Source: Deinococcus metalli (GTDB lineage Bacteria; Deinococcota; Deinococci; Deinococcales; Deinococcaceae). From it: DNA of 64,000 bases. This document shows, piece by piece, positions 57,160 through 64,000 of the stretch. Below the pieces are notes generated by a model. That model did no database searches. It saw only the letters and a list, made by a program, of their open reading frames with translations, and had not been told where the DNA came from. Position 1 is the stretch's first letter. Each line of letters opens with the position of its first letter. The stretch covers positions 124,001 through 188,000 of the forward strand of contig NZ_JACHFK010000003.1 of NCBI RefSeq assembly GCF_014201805.1. Reading direction: 5' to 3'. A program made the position numbers and the translations under genes.

Positions 57160-57878
57160 GGCCGCCATTCAACGCCCCGGGGGGGCCGGTTCGCTACCCG
57201 CGTGTTGCCATTCCCGGCGTCGGGGCGACTCCGGCCGTCAGGATGGGGCCGGCCACCGCTCGACGGGCTCGTCCCGGACAGGCCTGCGAAGCGGCGAGTA
57301 CGGCCGCCGCCAGCACGTCGTCCGCATCCCTGTCCTGCGGAATGCAATTTTCGACAGAGGTCTTTATGTTGAGCTTCCCGAAAGGCTCCGAGCTTCATGT
57401 GAATGTCTTGTTTTGCACATCGCGCCAAAGAATTAGATTGAAAGGTTCAACATAAAGCCGCTTATTGCGCGGTCATTTGCGAGGGTGGGCGAATGTTGAG
57501 CGCTCTGGCCGACGTTGGTGCCGAGTGGACCCGCCAGTCGGCCTTTGCGCTTAGCACCACTCCGGAACGGAGTCTGTGCAATTCCCGCCACGAGGACCCG
57601 TACCAAGTGTGGAAAGATCGACGTTTGCAATCGATTTCACCTGCCGAAATTCACATTCATTCACATAGTTGACCTCTCGTTGCGGCTATGAACGTATGAA
57701 AAACGTCACTCCTGTGCCAAATGCACCACAGTTGCCTGCAAATGTGAGACTCCAGCAAGAGAAGATGCGTACCATGAATTCACCGTCGCCCTCCGAGCAC
57801 CACCGAGACGATCTGCTCAGAACGCCCCGCCTGGGCGTGTCCACGACACGTCCGCCCGCCCGACCTCCGAGGTGAACC
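57160..57878. other. 0.7-kb gene-free, AT-richer region before the pilus operon
   Basis: No convincing gene on either strand. It is clearly less GC-rich than the surrounding DNA from about 57340 to 57790. It contains an 11-bp inverted repeat (CTTTATGTTGA / TCAACATAAAG), a nearby direct repeat ATGTTGAGC (57367-57375 and 57493-57501), and a small hairpin ACTCCG-GAA-CGGAGT near 57558. A TTGACC lies near 57669. The region is the presumed upstream control of the csu-like pilus operon, or a remnant of transferred DNA. Confidence 0.5.
57362..57457. repeat. 11-bp perfect inverted repeat flanking about 74 bp
   Basis: CTTTATGTTGA near 57362-57372 and its exact complement TCAACATAAAG near 57447-57457 bound a short AT-rich stretch. 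Each arm is extended by a few mismatched bases. It could be two operator half-sites or a folded transcript; there is no transposase between the arms. Confidence 0.5.
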
Positions 57879-58382
57879 ATGAAGAAACTCCTGACCCTGG
57901 CCGCTGCCCTGCTTCTCGCCCAGTCCGCGCAGGCCGCGTCCACCACCAGCACTGTCACGGTCACCGCCACGGTGCAGAGCGCGTGCACGCTCTCGGGCGG
58001 CAGCTCCTCGGGCGGGGACACCACCGCGGACTTCGGCACCTACAACGCCGCGCTCGGCAGCACGGCCGTGACGGCCGGCGCCAGCGTCGTGTCGGTCAAC
58101 TGCACCCTGGGCACGCTGTACACCGCCAAGCTCGGCGCCGGCCAGCACGACCTCGCCGGCCAGCGGCGCCTCGAGAACCAGGGCACGGCCGGCAACTTCC
58201 TGAACTACAGCGTCGGCCTGGTGGACGCCGGCGGTCTGCTCAACTCGGTGATCGGCGTGGCGCTGCCCTTCGTGGGCCTCGGGCTGCCCGCGCCGCTGGT
58301 CATCCAGGGCTCCATCCCCAGCGGTCAGAACCCCCTGATCGGCACGTACCGGGACCAGCTGACCCTGACCATCGCGTACTGA
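57879..58382 (+). CDS. Csu-type pilus major subunit (spore coat U domain)
   Basis: 167-residue exported pilin. Signal peptide about 1-19 (MKKLLTLAAALLLAQSAQAA). The mature SCPU domain starts with STVTVTATVQSACTLS, has a disulfide-type Cys pair (ACTLS and VNCTLG), and ends with the donor-strand-type terminal DQLTLTIAY. It is followed directly by chaperone, usher and a second SCPU protein, the order of archaic chaperone-usher pili (CsuA/B-C-D-E). Confidence 0.88.
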   Translation: MKKLLTLAAALLLAQSAQAASTTSTVTVTATVQSACTLSGGSSSGGDTTADFGTYNAALGSTAVTAGASVVSVNCTLGTLYTAKLGAGQHDLAGQRRLENQGTAGNFLNYSVGLVDAGGLLNSVIGVALPFVGLGLPAPLVIQGSIPSGQNPLIGTYRDQLTLTIAY

Positions 58383-58449
58383 CCGCATTGCGGCGGGCGG
58401 CCGCGACGCCGAGCGCATGGAGCGCCGCGCGCCGCCCAGGAGACCCGCC

Positions 58450-59106
58450 ATGAAGTTGCTGACGACCCTCTTCTTCCTCTGCCTGGGCCTGTGGGCGCCG
58501 CCGGTGCTGGCGGCGCCCAGCCTGGGCATTTCGCCTTTGATGCTGCACATCACGCCGCGCGACAAGGCGGCGACCCTGACCCTCACGAACGGCGGCGACC
58601 AGCCGATCACGCTGACTGTGCGCGTGCTGCGCTGGACGCAGGCGCAGGGCGAAGACGTGCTCCAGCCCACCACCGACGTCGTCGCGGCACCGGCCAGCGT
58701 GACCCTGCGCCCCGGCGCGCACCAGGTCGTCCGCCTCGCGAACCTCGCCCTGCCCTCCGGCGCAGAGACCGCGTACCGAGTGCTGGTCACCCAGGTGCCG
58801 TCCTCGGACGCGCCGGGCGTCCGCACCCTGCTGCAACTGAGCGTGCCGCTGTTCGAGGGCCTGTTGCAGGGCGCGCCGCGCCTGACGGTCACGCGCGATG
58901 GCGATCGGCTCGTGCTGACCAACAGCGGCGACGTGCACGCGCGGCTCACGCGCGTGGACTACCGGGACGACGCCGGCTGGCACACCCTGGCCGGCCTGAC
59001 CTATCTGCTGCCCGGCCAGTCCCGCGCGTTCACGGCCCCCGGCAGTCTGGACCTGAGGTACTCCAGTGACGACAGCCCGCAGCCGGTCATCCTTCCCGCG
59101 CGCTAG
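58450..59106 (+). CDS. Pilus periplasmic chaperone (PapD/CsuC-like)
   Basis: 218-residue periplasmic chaperone with two Ig-like domains. Signal peptide about 1-21. LGISPLMLHITPRDKAATLTLTN is the G1-type beginning of domain 1 and PLFEGLLQGAPRLTVTRDGDRLVLTN starts domain 2. The RVLVTQVPS strand is the interactive edge region. AGGAGA precedes the ATG at 58450. It stabilises pilin subunits by donor-strand complementation and delivers them to the usher encoded next, which overlaps it by 41 nt. Confidence 0.85.
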   Translation: MKLLTTLFFLCLGLWAPPVLAAPSLGISPLMLHITPRDKAATLTLTNGGDQPITLTVRVLRWTQAQGEDVLQPTTDVVAAPASVTLRPGAHQVVRLANLALPSGAETAYRVLVTQVPSSDAPGVRTLLQLSVPLFEGLLQGAPRLTVTRDGDRLVLTNSGDVHARLTRVDYRDDAGWHTLAGLTYLLPGQSRAFTAPGSLDLRYSSDDSPQPVILPAR

Positions 59107-61447
59107 CGTCCTGCGCCTGCGCCGGGTGGTCGTCACCACCGCCCTGCTGATCCTGTCCGGTGCCCAGATGCAGGACTCGCCGCTGCGCCTGATCACGGCC
59201 GTGCCGACCTTCGGCGACGTGCCGGACGCGGCCCCGCCGGAGCTGCTGACCGCCGTGCCGCCCCTGACGGAGTCTGCGCCGGCCCCCCTCGCACTCGACC
59301 TCGTGACGACCGCGCCGCCGCTGACCGCCTACAGCGCCGCGCCCACGGCCGGAGGCGAGGCGTGCGCGGCGCTGCCGGCGCTGGCCCCCACCCCCGTGCA
59401 GGTGGTGCTGCCCCGCTCCAGCGGCGACGCGGTCATCAAGGTGGATGACGAGGGTCGCGTCTATCTCCGCAGTGAGGACGCCGGTCCGCTGGGTCTGCCC
59501 AGTACGTGCCGCGCGCCCGAGTACCAGCTCGTCACGTGGCCCGCGACCTTCGATCCGCAGAACCTGATCCTGACCGTCACGCCGCCGGCCGACCACTACG
59601 GCCAGCGCGCCGAGAACGCCGCCGTGCCCTCGCCGCGGGTGTCTGCCGCCACGGTGGGGGTGCAGGCGGCGCTGTCGTCTGACGCGGCCGCGCCGCTGCG
59701 GGCCGCTGTAGCCGTCCAGGCCGACGCGCAGACTGGCCCGGTGGGCGCGACCGTTGCCGTGGAGGGCGAGGTGCACACCACACCCGGCGCGGCCCGGACG
59801 GTGGCCGGCCGCGCCGCCGTGAGCGCCGCGTACTTGACGGTACAGGACGGCGACCTGAACCTGCAGGCCGGACTCGTGAACGTGGCCCGGCCCCTGCTGG
59901 GCGTCGCCATCGGCCGCGCGCCCGCCGGCCCGCTGGCCCGGCCGCTGCGCGTCCAGACGGCCATCGGCGGTCCGTACACCCTGCGCTTCGGACCGCGCGT
60001 GCTGCGCCAGGGCTACCTGGAGCCCGGCATCACCGAACTCGACGGCCTGGGCCTGCCCGGCGGCGAGTACGTCCTGACCCTGACCATCGACGAGGCCGGC
60101 GTGCGGCGCGTCCAGGAATTGCCCTACGCCGCGCCCGGCGAGGTGGCCGTGGGCGACGTGTCGTACCAGGTGGCGGTCGGCGTCCGGCCCGCCCGCACGT
60201 CCGTCGCCACCGGCCAGACGCTGCCCCGGCAGGACGTCCGCCCCGCCGCCGACGCCACGGTCCGCTACCAGGTCACCCCGGACGCCGCCGTGCGCGCCCG
60301 CGCGTCGCTGGGCCCGGACCCGGAGATCGCGCTGGGCGCCAGCGTGACGCCCACGCCCACCAGCCAGGCCCTGCTGGAAGCCCGCGTGCGCCGCGACAGC
60401 GGGGCCGGCACGACCACCCTGGACTCGGCGGCGGTGCTGAGCGCGCAGGCCGAGTGGGGCACGTGGTCGACCGGGGTCGGCATCGGCTACGCGCAGGCCG
60501 ACGGTGGCAGCGGCGCCGCAAGCATGAACGTGAACTTCGGCGCGACCGTGCAGGGCGTGACCGTGCAGGCGGGCAGCGGCATCCAGAACGGGCAGCCCTA
60601 CGGCACGCTGGGCGTGGGCGGCACCTTCAGCGCCGGCACCTACGACGTGCATGGCCGCGCGTCGCCGGGCCGGGCCCGCGTGGACGTCAGCCTGAACCTA
60701 CGCCCCGGCGAGGGCTGGCAGGTGCTGGGCGGCGTGATCGGCGGGCAGCCGCAGCTCGCCGCGCGGCGGGACCTGGACCTGCGCGCGTGGGCCGAGCAGC
60801 GCCAGCTGCCGCCGGTGCAGGGCAGCGTGACCGCCCGCGTCCTTCCCACCCCTGGCGTGACGCTGGATGTCGGCGGGCCGGTGACTGCCAGCGCCGCCGT
60901 GTCCCTGGCACCCGGCGGCGCGGCGCCCACCGTGAATGTGGCGGTGGGCGCCCGCTGGGGCGTGGTGGCCGGCGCCGGCGCGCTGGTCTCGCCGATCCCT
61001 GGCCGCCTGCTGGCCGTGCGCGTCGGGGTGCCGGGCGTGCGCGTGGGCGCGGGCGGCTACAGCGCGTGGACCGGCCCGGAAGGACAGGCGGTGCTCAGTG
61101 TGGGCGGCGTCGAGGTGGGCGGCGCCGTGACCGTGGAGGTCGACGAGCGCACCCTGCCGATCAGCGCGTCCCTCAGCCGCCTGAACATGCGCGTCAGCGG
61201 GGACGGCCGCGCCCTGGCGTGGCTCGCGGACTTCACGCCGTACCTGGAACGCAACGCCCTGCGCCGCCTGACCGGCCGCACCTTCCCGCCGGGCACCCAC
61301 GCCCGCGCGGGCGACGGCGAGAGTCAGGTCAGCGCTGCGGGCTACTTCGCGCTGCCCGCCCAGCCCGGAGACGTCGTCACCGTCACGTGGCCCGGCGGGA
61401 CCTGCGCCGCCACCTACAGCCTCGCCGAGGAGTTGCCATGCCGCTGA
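59066..61447 (+). CDS. Outer-membrane pilus usher (CsuD-like)
   Basis: 793-residue usher. A hydrophobic export signal (about 20-36) is followed by an N-terminal region and an outer-membrane beta-barrel of about 24 strands (roughly 170-650; repeated Gly/Ala/Thr hairpins such as GATVAVEGEVHTTPG). YTLRFGPRVLRQGYLEPGITELDGLGLPGGEYVL lies in the plug/middle region, and C-terminal domains follow, ending in WPGGTCAATYSL. The assigned GTG start overlaps the chaperone stop. It assembles and secretes the pilus and overlaps the tip subunit by 10 nt. Confidence 0.82.
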   Translation: MTTARSRSSFPRASVLRLRRVVVTTALLILSGAQMQDSPLRLITAVPTFGDVPDAAPPELLTAVPPLTESAPAPLALDLVTTAPPLTAYSAAPTAGGEACAALPALAPTPVQVVLPRSSGDAVIKVDDEGRVYLRSEDAGPLGLPSTCRAPEYQLVTWPATFDPQNLILTVTPPADHYGQRAENAAVPSPRVSAATVGVQAALSSDAAAPLRAAVAVQADAQTGPVGATVAVEGEVHTTPGAARTVAGRAAVSAAYLTVQDGDLNLQAGLVNVARPLLGVAIGRAPAGPLARPLRVQTAIGGPYTLRFGPRVLRQGYLEPGITELDGLGLPGGEYVLTLTIDEAGVRRVQELPYAAPGEVAVGDVSYQVAVGVRPARTSVATGQTLPRQDVRPAADATVRYQVTPDAAVRARASLGPDPEIALGASVTPTPTSQALLEARVRRDSGAGTTTLDSAAVLSAQAEWGTWSTGVGIGYAQADGGSGAASMNVNFGATVQGVTVQAGSGIQNGQPYGTLGVGGTFSAGTYDVHGRASPGRARVDVSLNLRPGEGWQVLGGVIGGQPQLAARRDLDLRAWAEQRQLPPVQGSVTARVLPTPGVTLDVGGPVTASAAVSLAPGGAAPTVNVAVGARWGVVAGAGALVSPIPGRLLAVRVGVPGVRVGAGGYSAWTGPEGQAVLSVGGVEVGGAVTVEVDERTLPISASLSRLNMRVSGDGRALAWLADFTPYLERNALRRLTGRTFPPGTHARAGDGESQVSAAGYFALPAQPGDVVTVTWPGGTCAATYSLAEELPCR

Positions 61448-61968
61448 ACCCACTGAAGACAGGCGCACGCCGCCACGCTGCTTTCCTGCTGCTGCTGTGC
61501 GCGGTGGGCGGGGCCGGCGCGTCGCAGTGCACCCTCCAGAGCCCGGATCTGAACCTCGGCACGTACACCACGCCGTCGACCCTGGACACCCTGGCGGGCG
61601 GCCGCGTGACCGTGGCGTGCATCAAGACGCTCGGAGACGCCCTGGGCCTGGACCTGCTGCTGACGTTCACCGTCAGCGTGGACGGCACGGCCAGCGCCGC
61701 CACGCCCCGGACGCTCGGCGGGCCGTCCGGCTCGACCCTGGCGTACCTCCTCACGACCGTGCCGCCCGCCGGCACCGGCAAGGTCTGGGGCACCGGCGCC
61801 GGCGGCACCGAGGTGATGACGGGTCAGGCCCTGCTGCCCGCCGTGCTGTCGCTCGTCTCGGCGCAGCCGGTCGCGGTGCCCCTGCTGTACCAGGCGCGCA
61901 TTCCGGCGGGGCAGACCGTGCGGGCCGGCGCGTACACCGGCACCCTGACGGTCACCCTGAACTTCTGA
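61438..61968 (+). CDS. Second spore-coat-U-domain pilin (tip/adhesin candidate)
   Basis: 176-residue exported protein. Signal peptide about 1-29. The mature part resembles SCPU pilins: QCTLQSPDLNLGTYTTPST start, VACIKTLGD second cysteine, and terminal TGTLTVTLNF strand. GAGGAG precedes the ATG at 61438, which overlaps the usher stop by 10 nt. Being last and distinct from the first pilin, it is the probable tip subunit or adhesin; the receptor is unknown. Confidence 0.82.
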   Translation: MPLNPLKTGARRHAAFLLLLCAVGGAGASQCTLQSPDLNLGTYTTPSTLDTLAGGRVTVACIKTLGDALGLDLLLTFTVSVDGTASAATPRTLGGPSGSTLAYLLTTVPPAGTGKVWGTGAGGTEVMTGQALLPAVLSLVSAQPVAVPLLYQARIPAGQTVRAGAYTGTLTVTLNF

Positions 61969-61977
61969 CGTCTGCGG

Positions 61978-62706
61978 TCACAGGTTCCAGCCGCCCGCAA
62001 CCTCCAGTTCCTGCCCGGTCAGATAGTCGCTGGCCCGCACGAAGCCCAGCGCGGCGTCCACGAGTTCATCCACCGTGCCGGCCCGCCCTGCCGGGATCTC
62101 GCGCAGCGGCTGGCTCACGCTGGTCTCGATCACGCCGGGCGACACCACGTTCACGCTGACTCCGCTGCCGGCCAGCACCACCGCCAGCGCGCGGCTCAGG
62201 TGCAGCACGCCCGCCTTGGCGACCACGTACGGCACGATGCCCGGCCGCGCCAGGATGTTGCGCGCGCCCGCGTACCCCAGGTTCACGATCCGGCCGTAGC
62301 CCGCCGCGCGCATCACGCCCGCCGCTTCCTGACATGTGGCGAAGGTCGAGGTGAGGTTGCTGCCCAGCATGTCCGCCCACTCGGCGTCCGTGGTCTCCAG
62401 CAGGGGCCGGTGCACGTAGTTGCCCACGTTGTTCACCAGCACGCCCAGCGGCGCGCCCGGAAACGCCGCGTGCGCGTCCTGCACCAGCCGCCGCGCCTGC
62501 ACCGGGTCGGTCACGTCCGCGCGCAGGGTCACGGCCTGCACGCCCGCGTCCTGGCACTGCCGCGCCGTGTCCTCCGCGTCCGGGGCGCTGCTGCGGTAGT
62601 GCACGGCCACGTGGCAGCCCTCGCGCGCCAGGGCCACCGCCAGAGCCCGCCCGATGCCGCGCGACGCGCCGGTGACGAGCGCCGTGCGCCCCGCCGCGCC
62701 CGTCAC
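61978..62706 (-). CDS. Classical-type SDR oxidoreductase with missing catalytic Ser
   Basis: 242-residue NAD(P)-dependent short-chain dehydrogenase/reductase. Cofactor loop [15 protein letters not shown] structural motif and Tyr-x3-Lys (YVVAK) are present. The position that normally carries the catalytic Ser reads NLGYAG, so catalysis is altered. The GTG start at 62706 overlaps the Nudix stop as GTGA, so the pair is co-translated. The substrate is unknown; a FabG-like or pteridine-reductase-like function is possible. Confidence 0.85.
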   Translation of the reverse strand: MTGAAGRTALVTGASRGIGRALAVALAREGCHVAVHYRSSAPDAEDTARQCQDAGVQAVTLRADVTDPVQARRLVQDAHAAFPGAPLGVLVNNVGNYVHRPLLETTDAEWADMLGSNLTSTFATCQEAAGVMRAAGYGRIVNLGYAGARNILARPGIVPYVVAKAGVLHLSRALAVVLAGSGVSVNVVSPGVIETSVSQPLREIPAGRAGTVDELVDAALGFVRASDYLTGQELEVAGGWNL

Positions 62707-63113
62707 CCGTCCTCGCGTTTCAGCGCCAGGTCCACCAGCGTCCGCGTGACCGTGTTCAGCGGATAGTCCAGGGCACTGTGCAGCGGCACCCACGCCCACT
62801 CCTCGATCTCCTCGTTCGGCGTGACCACGTGCCCGGACGTGGACGCGAAGTAGTCCACCAGCAGCAGATGAGCGTCCGTGTGGAACTCCGGCGACAGCAC
62901 CGACTCCTGGGTCTGCGCGTACAGCACGTCGTGCAGCTCCAGGCCCACCTCCTCCCGGAATTCACGCGTCACGGCCGACAGCAGGCTCTCGCCCCACTCG
63001 ACCTTGCCGCCCGGCACGCCCCACAGCCCCCGCCACTTGGTGGTGCGGACGAGCAGCACCCGGCCATCCGCGCCCCACACCAGCGCTCCTACGCACACCA
63101 CCGGCCTCTGCAT
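62703..63113 (-). CDS. Nudix hydrolase
   Basis: 136-residue hydrolase of nucleoside diphosphate derivatives. The Nudix box is [18 protein letters not shown] followed by REEVGL, matching GX5EX7REUXEEXGU exactly. C-terminal [17 protein letters not shown] is typical of ADP-ribose or 8-oxo-dGTP-type members. TACGCT lies 7 nt before the ATG at 63113. It overlaps the SDR gene by 4 nt. Deinococcus genomes are rich in this family; specificity is not visible. Confidence 0.9.
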   Translation of the reverse strand: MQRPVVCVGALVWGADGRVLLVRTTKWRGLWGVPGGKVEWGESLLSAVTREFREEVGLELHDVLYAQTQESVLSPEFHTDAHLLLVDYFASTSGHVVTPNEEIEEWAWVPLHSALDYPLNTVTRTLVDLALKREDG

Positions 63114-63120
63114 GCCCGGC

Positions 63121-63126
63121 AGCGTA
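63121..63126 (-). promoter_or_regulatory. -10 box of the Nudix gene (leaderless layout)
   Basis: TACGCT lies 7 nt before the ATG at 63113. Confidence 0.55.
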
Positions 63127-63146
63127 GCGTGGGAGCACGCGGGCGT

Positions 63147-63983
63147 TCAGCGTCCGCGCCTACGCATCACCCGCCGCTCCAGCGCCGTGATCAGCGAGTA
63201 CACCAGCACGCCGAACAGGATCAGCAGGGTGATCGCGGCGAACTGCGTGGCCTTGTCCGCGTAGTTGGCGGCGCGCTGCACCTGGAAGCCGAGCCCCTGA
63301 TGGTTCGGATCGACGAACTCCCACACCACGGCTCCGATCAGGGCCAGACTCGCAGCCAGTCGCAGCCCGCCCAGCAGCACCGGCAGCGCGCCCGGCAGTT
63401 CCAGATGGGTGAGGCGCTGCATGGCGGTCGCGCGTAAGGAACTGAAGACCTCGTGGTAGGCGCGGTCGACCTCGCGCACCCCAACCAGGGTGGACACGAT
63501 GATTGGATACAGCGCGCTCAGGGCGGACACCAGGACGGCGGGCAGGTAGCCATAGCCGACCCAGGACACGAGCAGTGGGGCCAGCACCACGATGGGCGTG
63601 CTCTGCGACGCGACCAGATACGGACTGACGAACCGTTCGAGCGGGCGGTACTTCGCCAGCGGGTAGCCGATCAGCAGGCCCAGGACACCGCCCAGCAAGG
63701 TGCCCAGCAGCGCGGTCGAGACGGTCGTCCAGAGCGACAGGGCAAGCGACGCTCGGCTGGCGATGAGCTTGTCCCAGACTGCCGACGGCAGCGGCAGCAG
63801 GTACGGTGCATTCAACTTTGCGGCCGCCACCTCCCACACGGTCAGGCCCAGCGCGATCGCCAGCAGCGGCAACAGCCGCGACCGGCTGAACGGTTCTCTG
63901 CCCTCCACGCGCAGCCGGGTGGAGTCGCCCGCGCCCAGCACGGCGCGCAGGTGCGCCTCCATGCCGTCGGTGTACGCGCTCAC
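63147..63983 (-). CDS. ABC transporter permease, SsuC/TauC/nitrate type
   Basis: 278-residue inner-membrane permease of the BPD_transp_1 family with six helices from about residue 35. The cytoplasmic EAA-like loop is [26 protein letters not shown], as in aliphatic sulfonate, taurine or pyrimidine-precursor importers. The GTG start at 63983 lies near the right edge, and partner ATPase and binding-protein genes are probably beyond it. The substrate is not deducible. Confidence 0.88.
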   Translation of the reverse strand: MSAYTDGMEAHLRAVLGAGDSTRLRVEGREPFSRSRLLPLLAIALGLTVWEVAAAKLNAPYLLPLPSAVWDKLIASRASLALSLWTTVSTALLGTLLGGVLGLLIGYPLAKYRPLERFVSPYLVASQSTPIVVLAPLLVSWVGYGYLPAVLVSALSALYPIIVSTLVGVREVDRAYHEVFSSLRATAMQRLTHLELPGALPVLLGGLRLAASLALIGAVVWEFVDPNHQGLGFQVQRAANYADKATQFAAITLLILFGVLVYSLITALERRVMRRRGR

Positions 63984-64000
63984 GCGGCCCTCGCCGCGCG

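Noticed and set aside
57362..57457. Radiation/desiccation response motif (RDRM, DdrO operator)
   Set aside because: TTATGT and ACATAA half-sites are present but about 80 bp apart, not 5 bp as in the palindromic RDRM. No full RDRM was seen in the window.
57362..57457. Terminal inverted repeats of an insertion sequence or MITE
   Set aside because: No transposase, no clear target-site duplication and only 11-bp arms. Kept as a repeat of unknown role.
57669..57875. A 68-codon frame before the pilus operon
   Set aside because: No Shine-Dalgarno or good -10 box, low-complexity Pro/Arg-rich end, and it lies in the AT-richer non-coding block.

Overview
The window is high-GC DNA from a Deinococcus-type bacterium. 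Three things point there. A late deinoxanthin-type carotenoid cluster is present (CrtO ketolase, CruF hydratase, CrtD-like desaturase, cytochrome P450). Large DUF11-repeat surface proteins sit beside an outer-membrane-barrel protein. Start codons very often lie 5-7 nt downstream of a TANNNT -10 box, the leaderless-mRNA layout known from Deinococcus. No rRNA, tRNA, CRISPR array, phage or transposase gene was seen.

Layout. 1-6.3 kb (minus strand): prmC (cut by the left edge), khpB/jag, a low-molecular-weight phosphatase, a DUF418 membrane protein, a DHA2-type MFS exporter, a secreted protein and a small zinc-ribbon protein. 6.4-11.2 kb: a large STAND/TPR/BTAD regulator, divergent from a PadR repressor plus a membrane-anchored partner. 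11.2-19 kb (minus): carotenoid operon crtO-cruF-acyltransferase-glycosyltransferase-unknown-crtD-P450. 19-25.2 kb: GNAT acetyltransferases, an XRE regulator with a membrane partner, a SnoaL protein, an unrecognised 448-residue protein, mutY and uppS. 25.2-41.4 kb (plus): five consecutive secreted proteins, four of them very large, ending in a 1,689-residue DUF11 protein preceded by a perfect inverted repeat and a 13-codon micro-ORF. 41.4-49.3 kb: EamA transporter, CvpA-like protein, KptA, a DUF4291 gene broken by an in-frame stop, a sirtuin without zinc cysteines, two DinB proteins, a VWA protein, and a degenerate PLP-fold/HRDC fusion. 49.3-52.6 kb (minus): a cobalamin riboswitch with terminator, then btuF-btuC-btuD and a [2Fe-2S] ferredoxin. 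52.6-57.2 kb: small genes including a PlsC-like acyltransferase, xseB, a flavin reductase and an AlkA-type glycosylase. 57.2-57.9 kb: a 0.7-kb AT-richer gene-free region. 57.9-62 kb: a Csu-type chaperone-usher pilus operon. 62-64 kb: an SDR, a Nudix hydrolase and an ABC permease.

How genes work together. CrtO, CruF, CrtD and the P450 fit the end steps from gamma-carotene to deinoxanthin, and the embedded glycosyltransferase/acyltransferase pair suggests a sugar-ester carotenoid. The B12 operon is most simply read as switched off when cobalamin folds the aptamer and allows the downstream terminator to form. The 25.5-41.4 kb block looks like a cell-envelope system in which an outer-membrane barrel protein is co-encoded with DUF11/SdrD_B-like surface proteins. 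MutY, the AlkA-type glycosylase, XseB and two Nudix/DinB-class families supply DNA maintenance functions. All functions are read from motifs; no database search was run.
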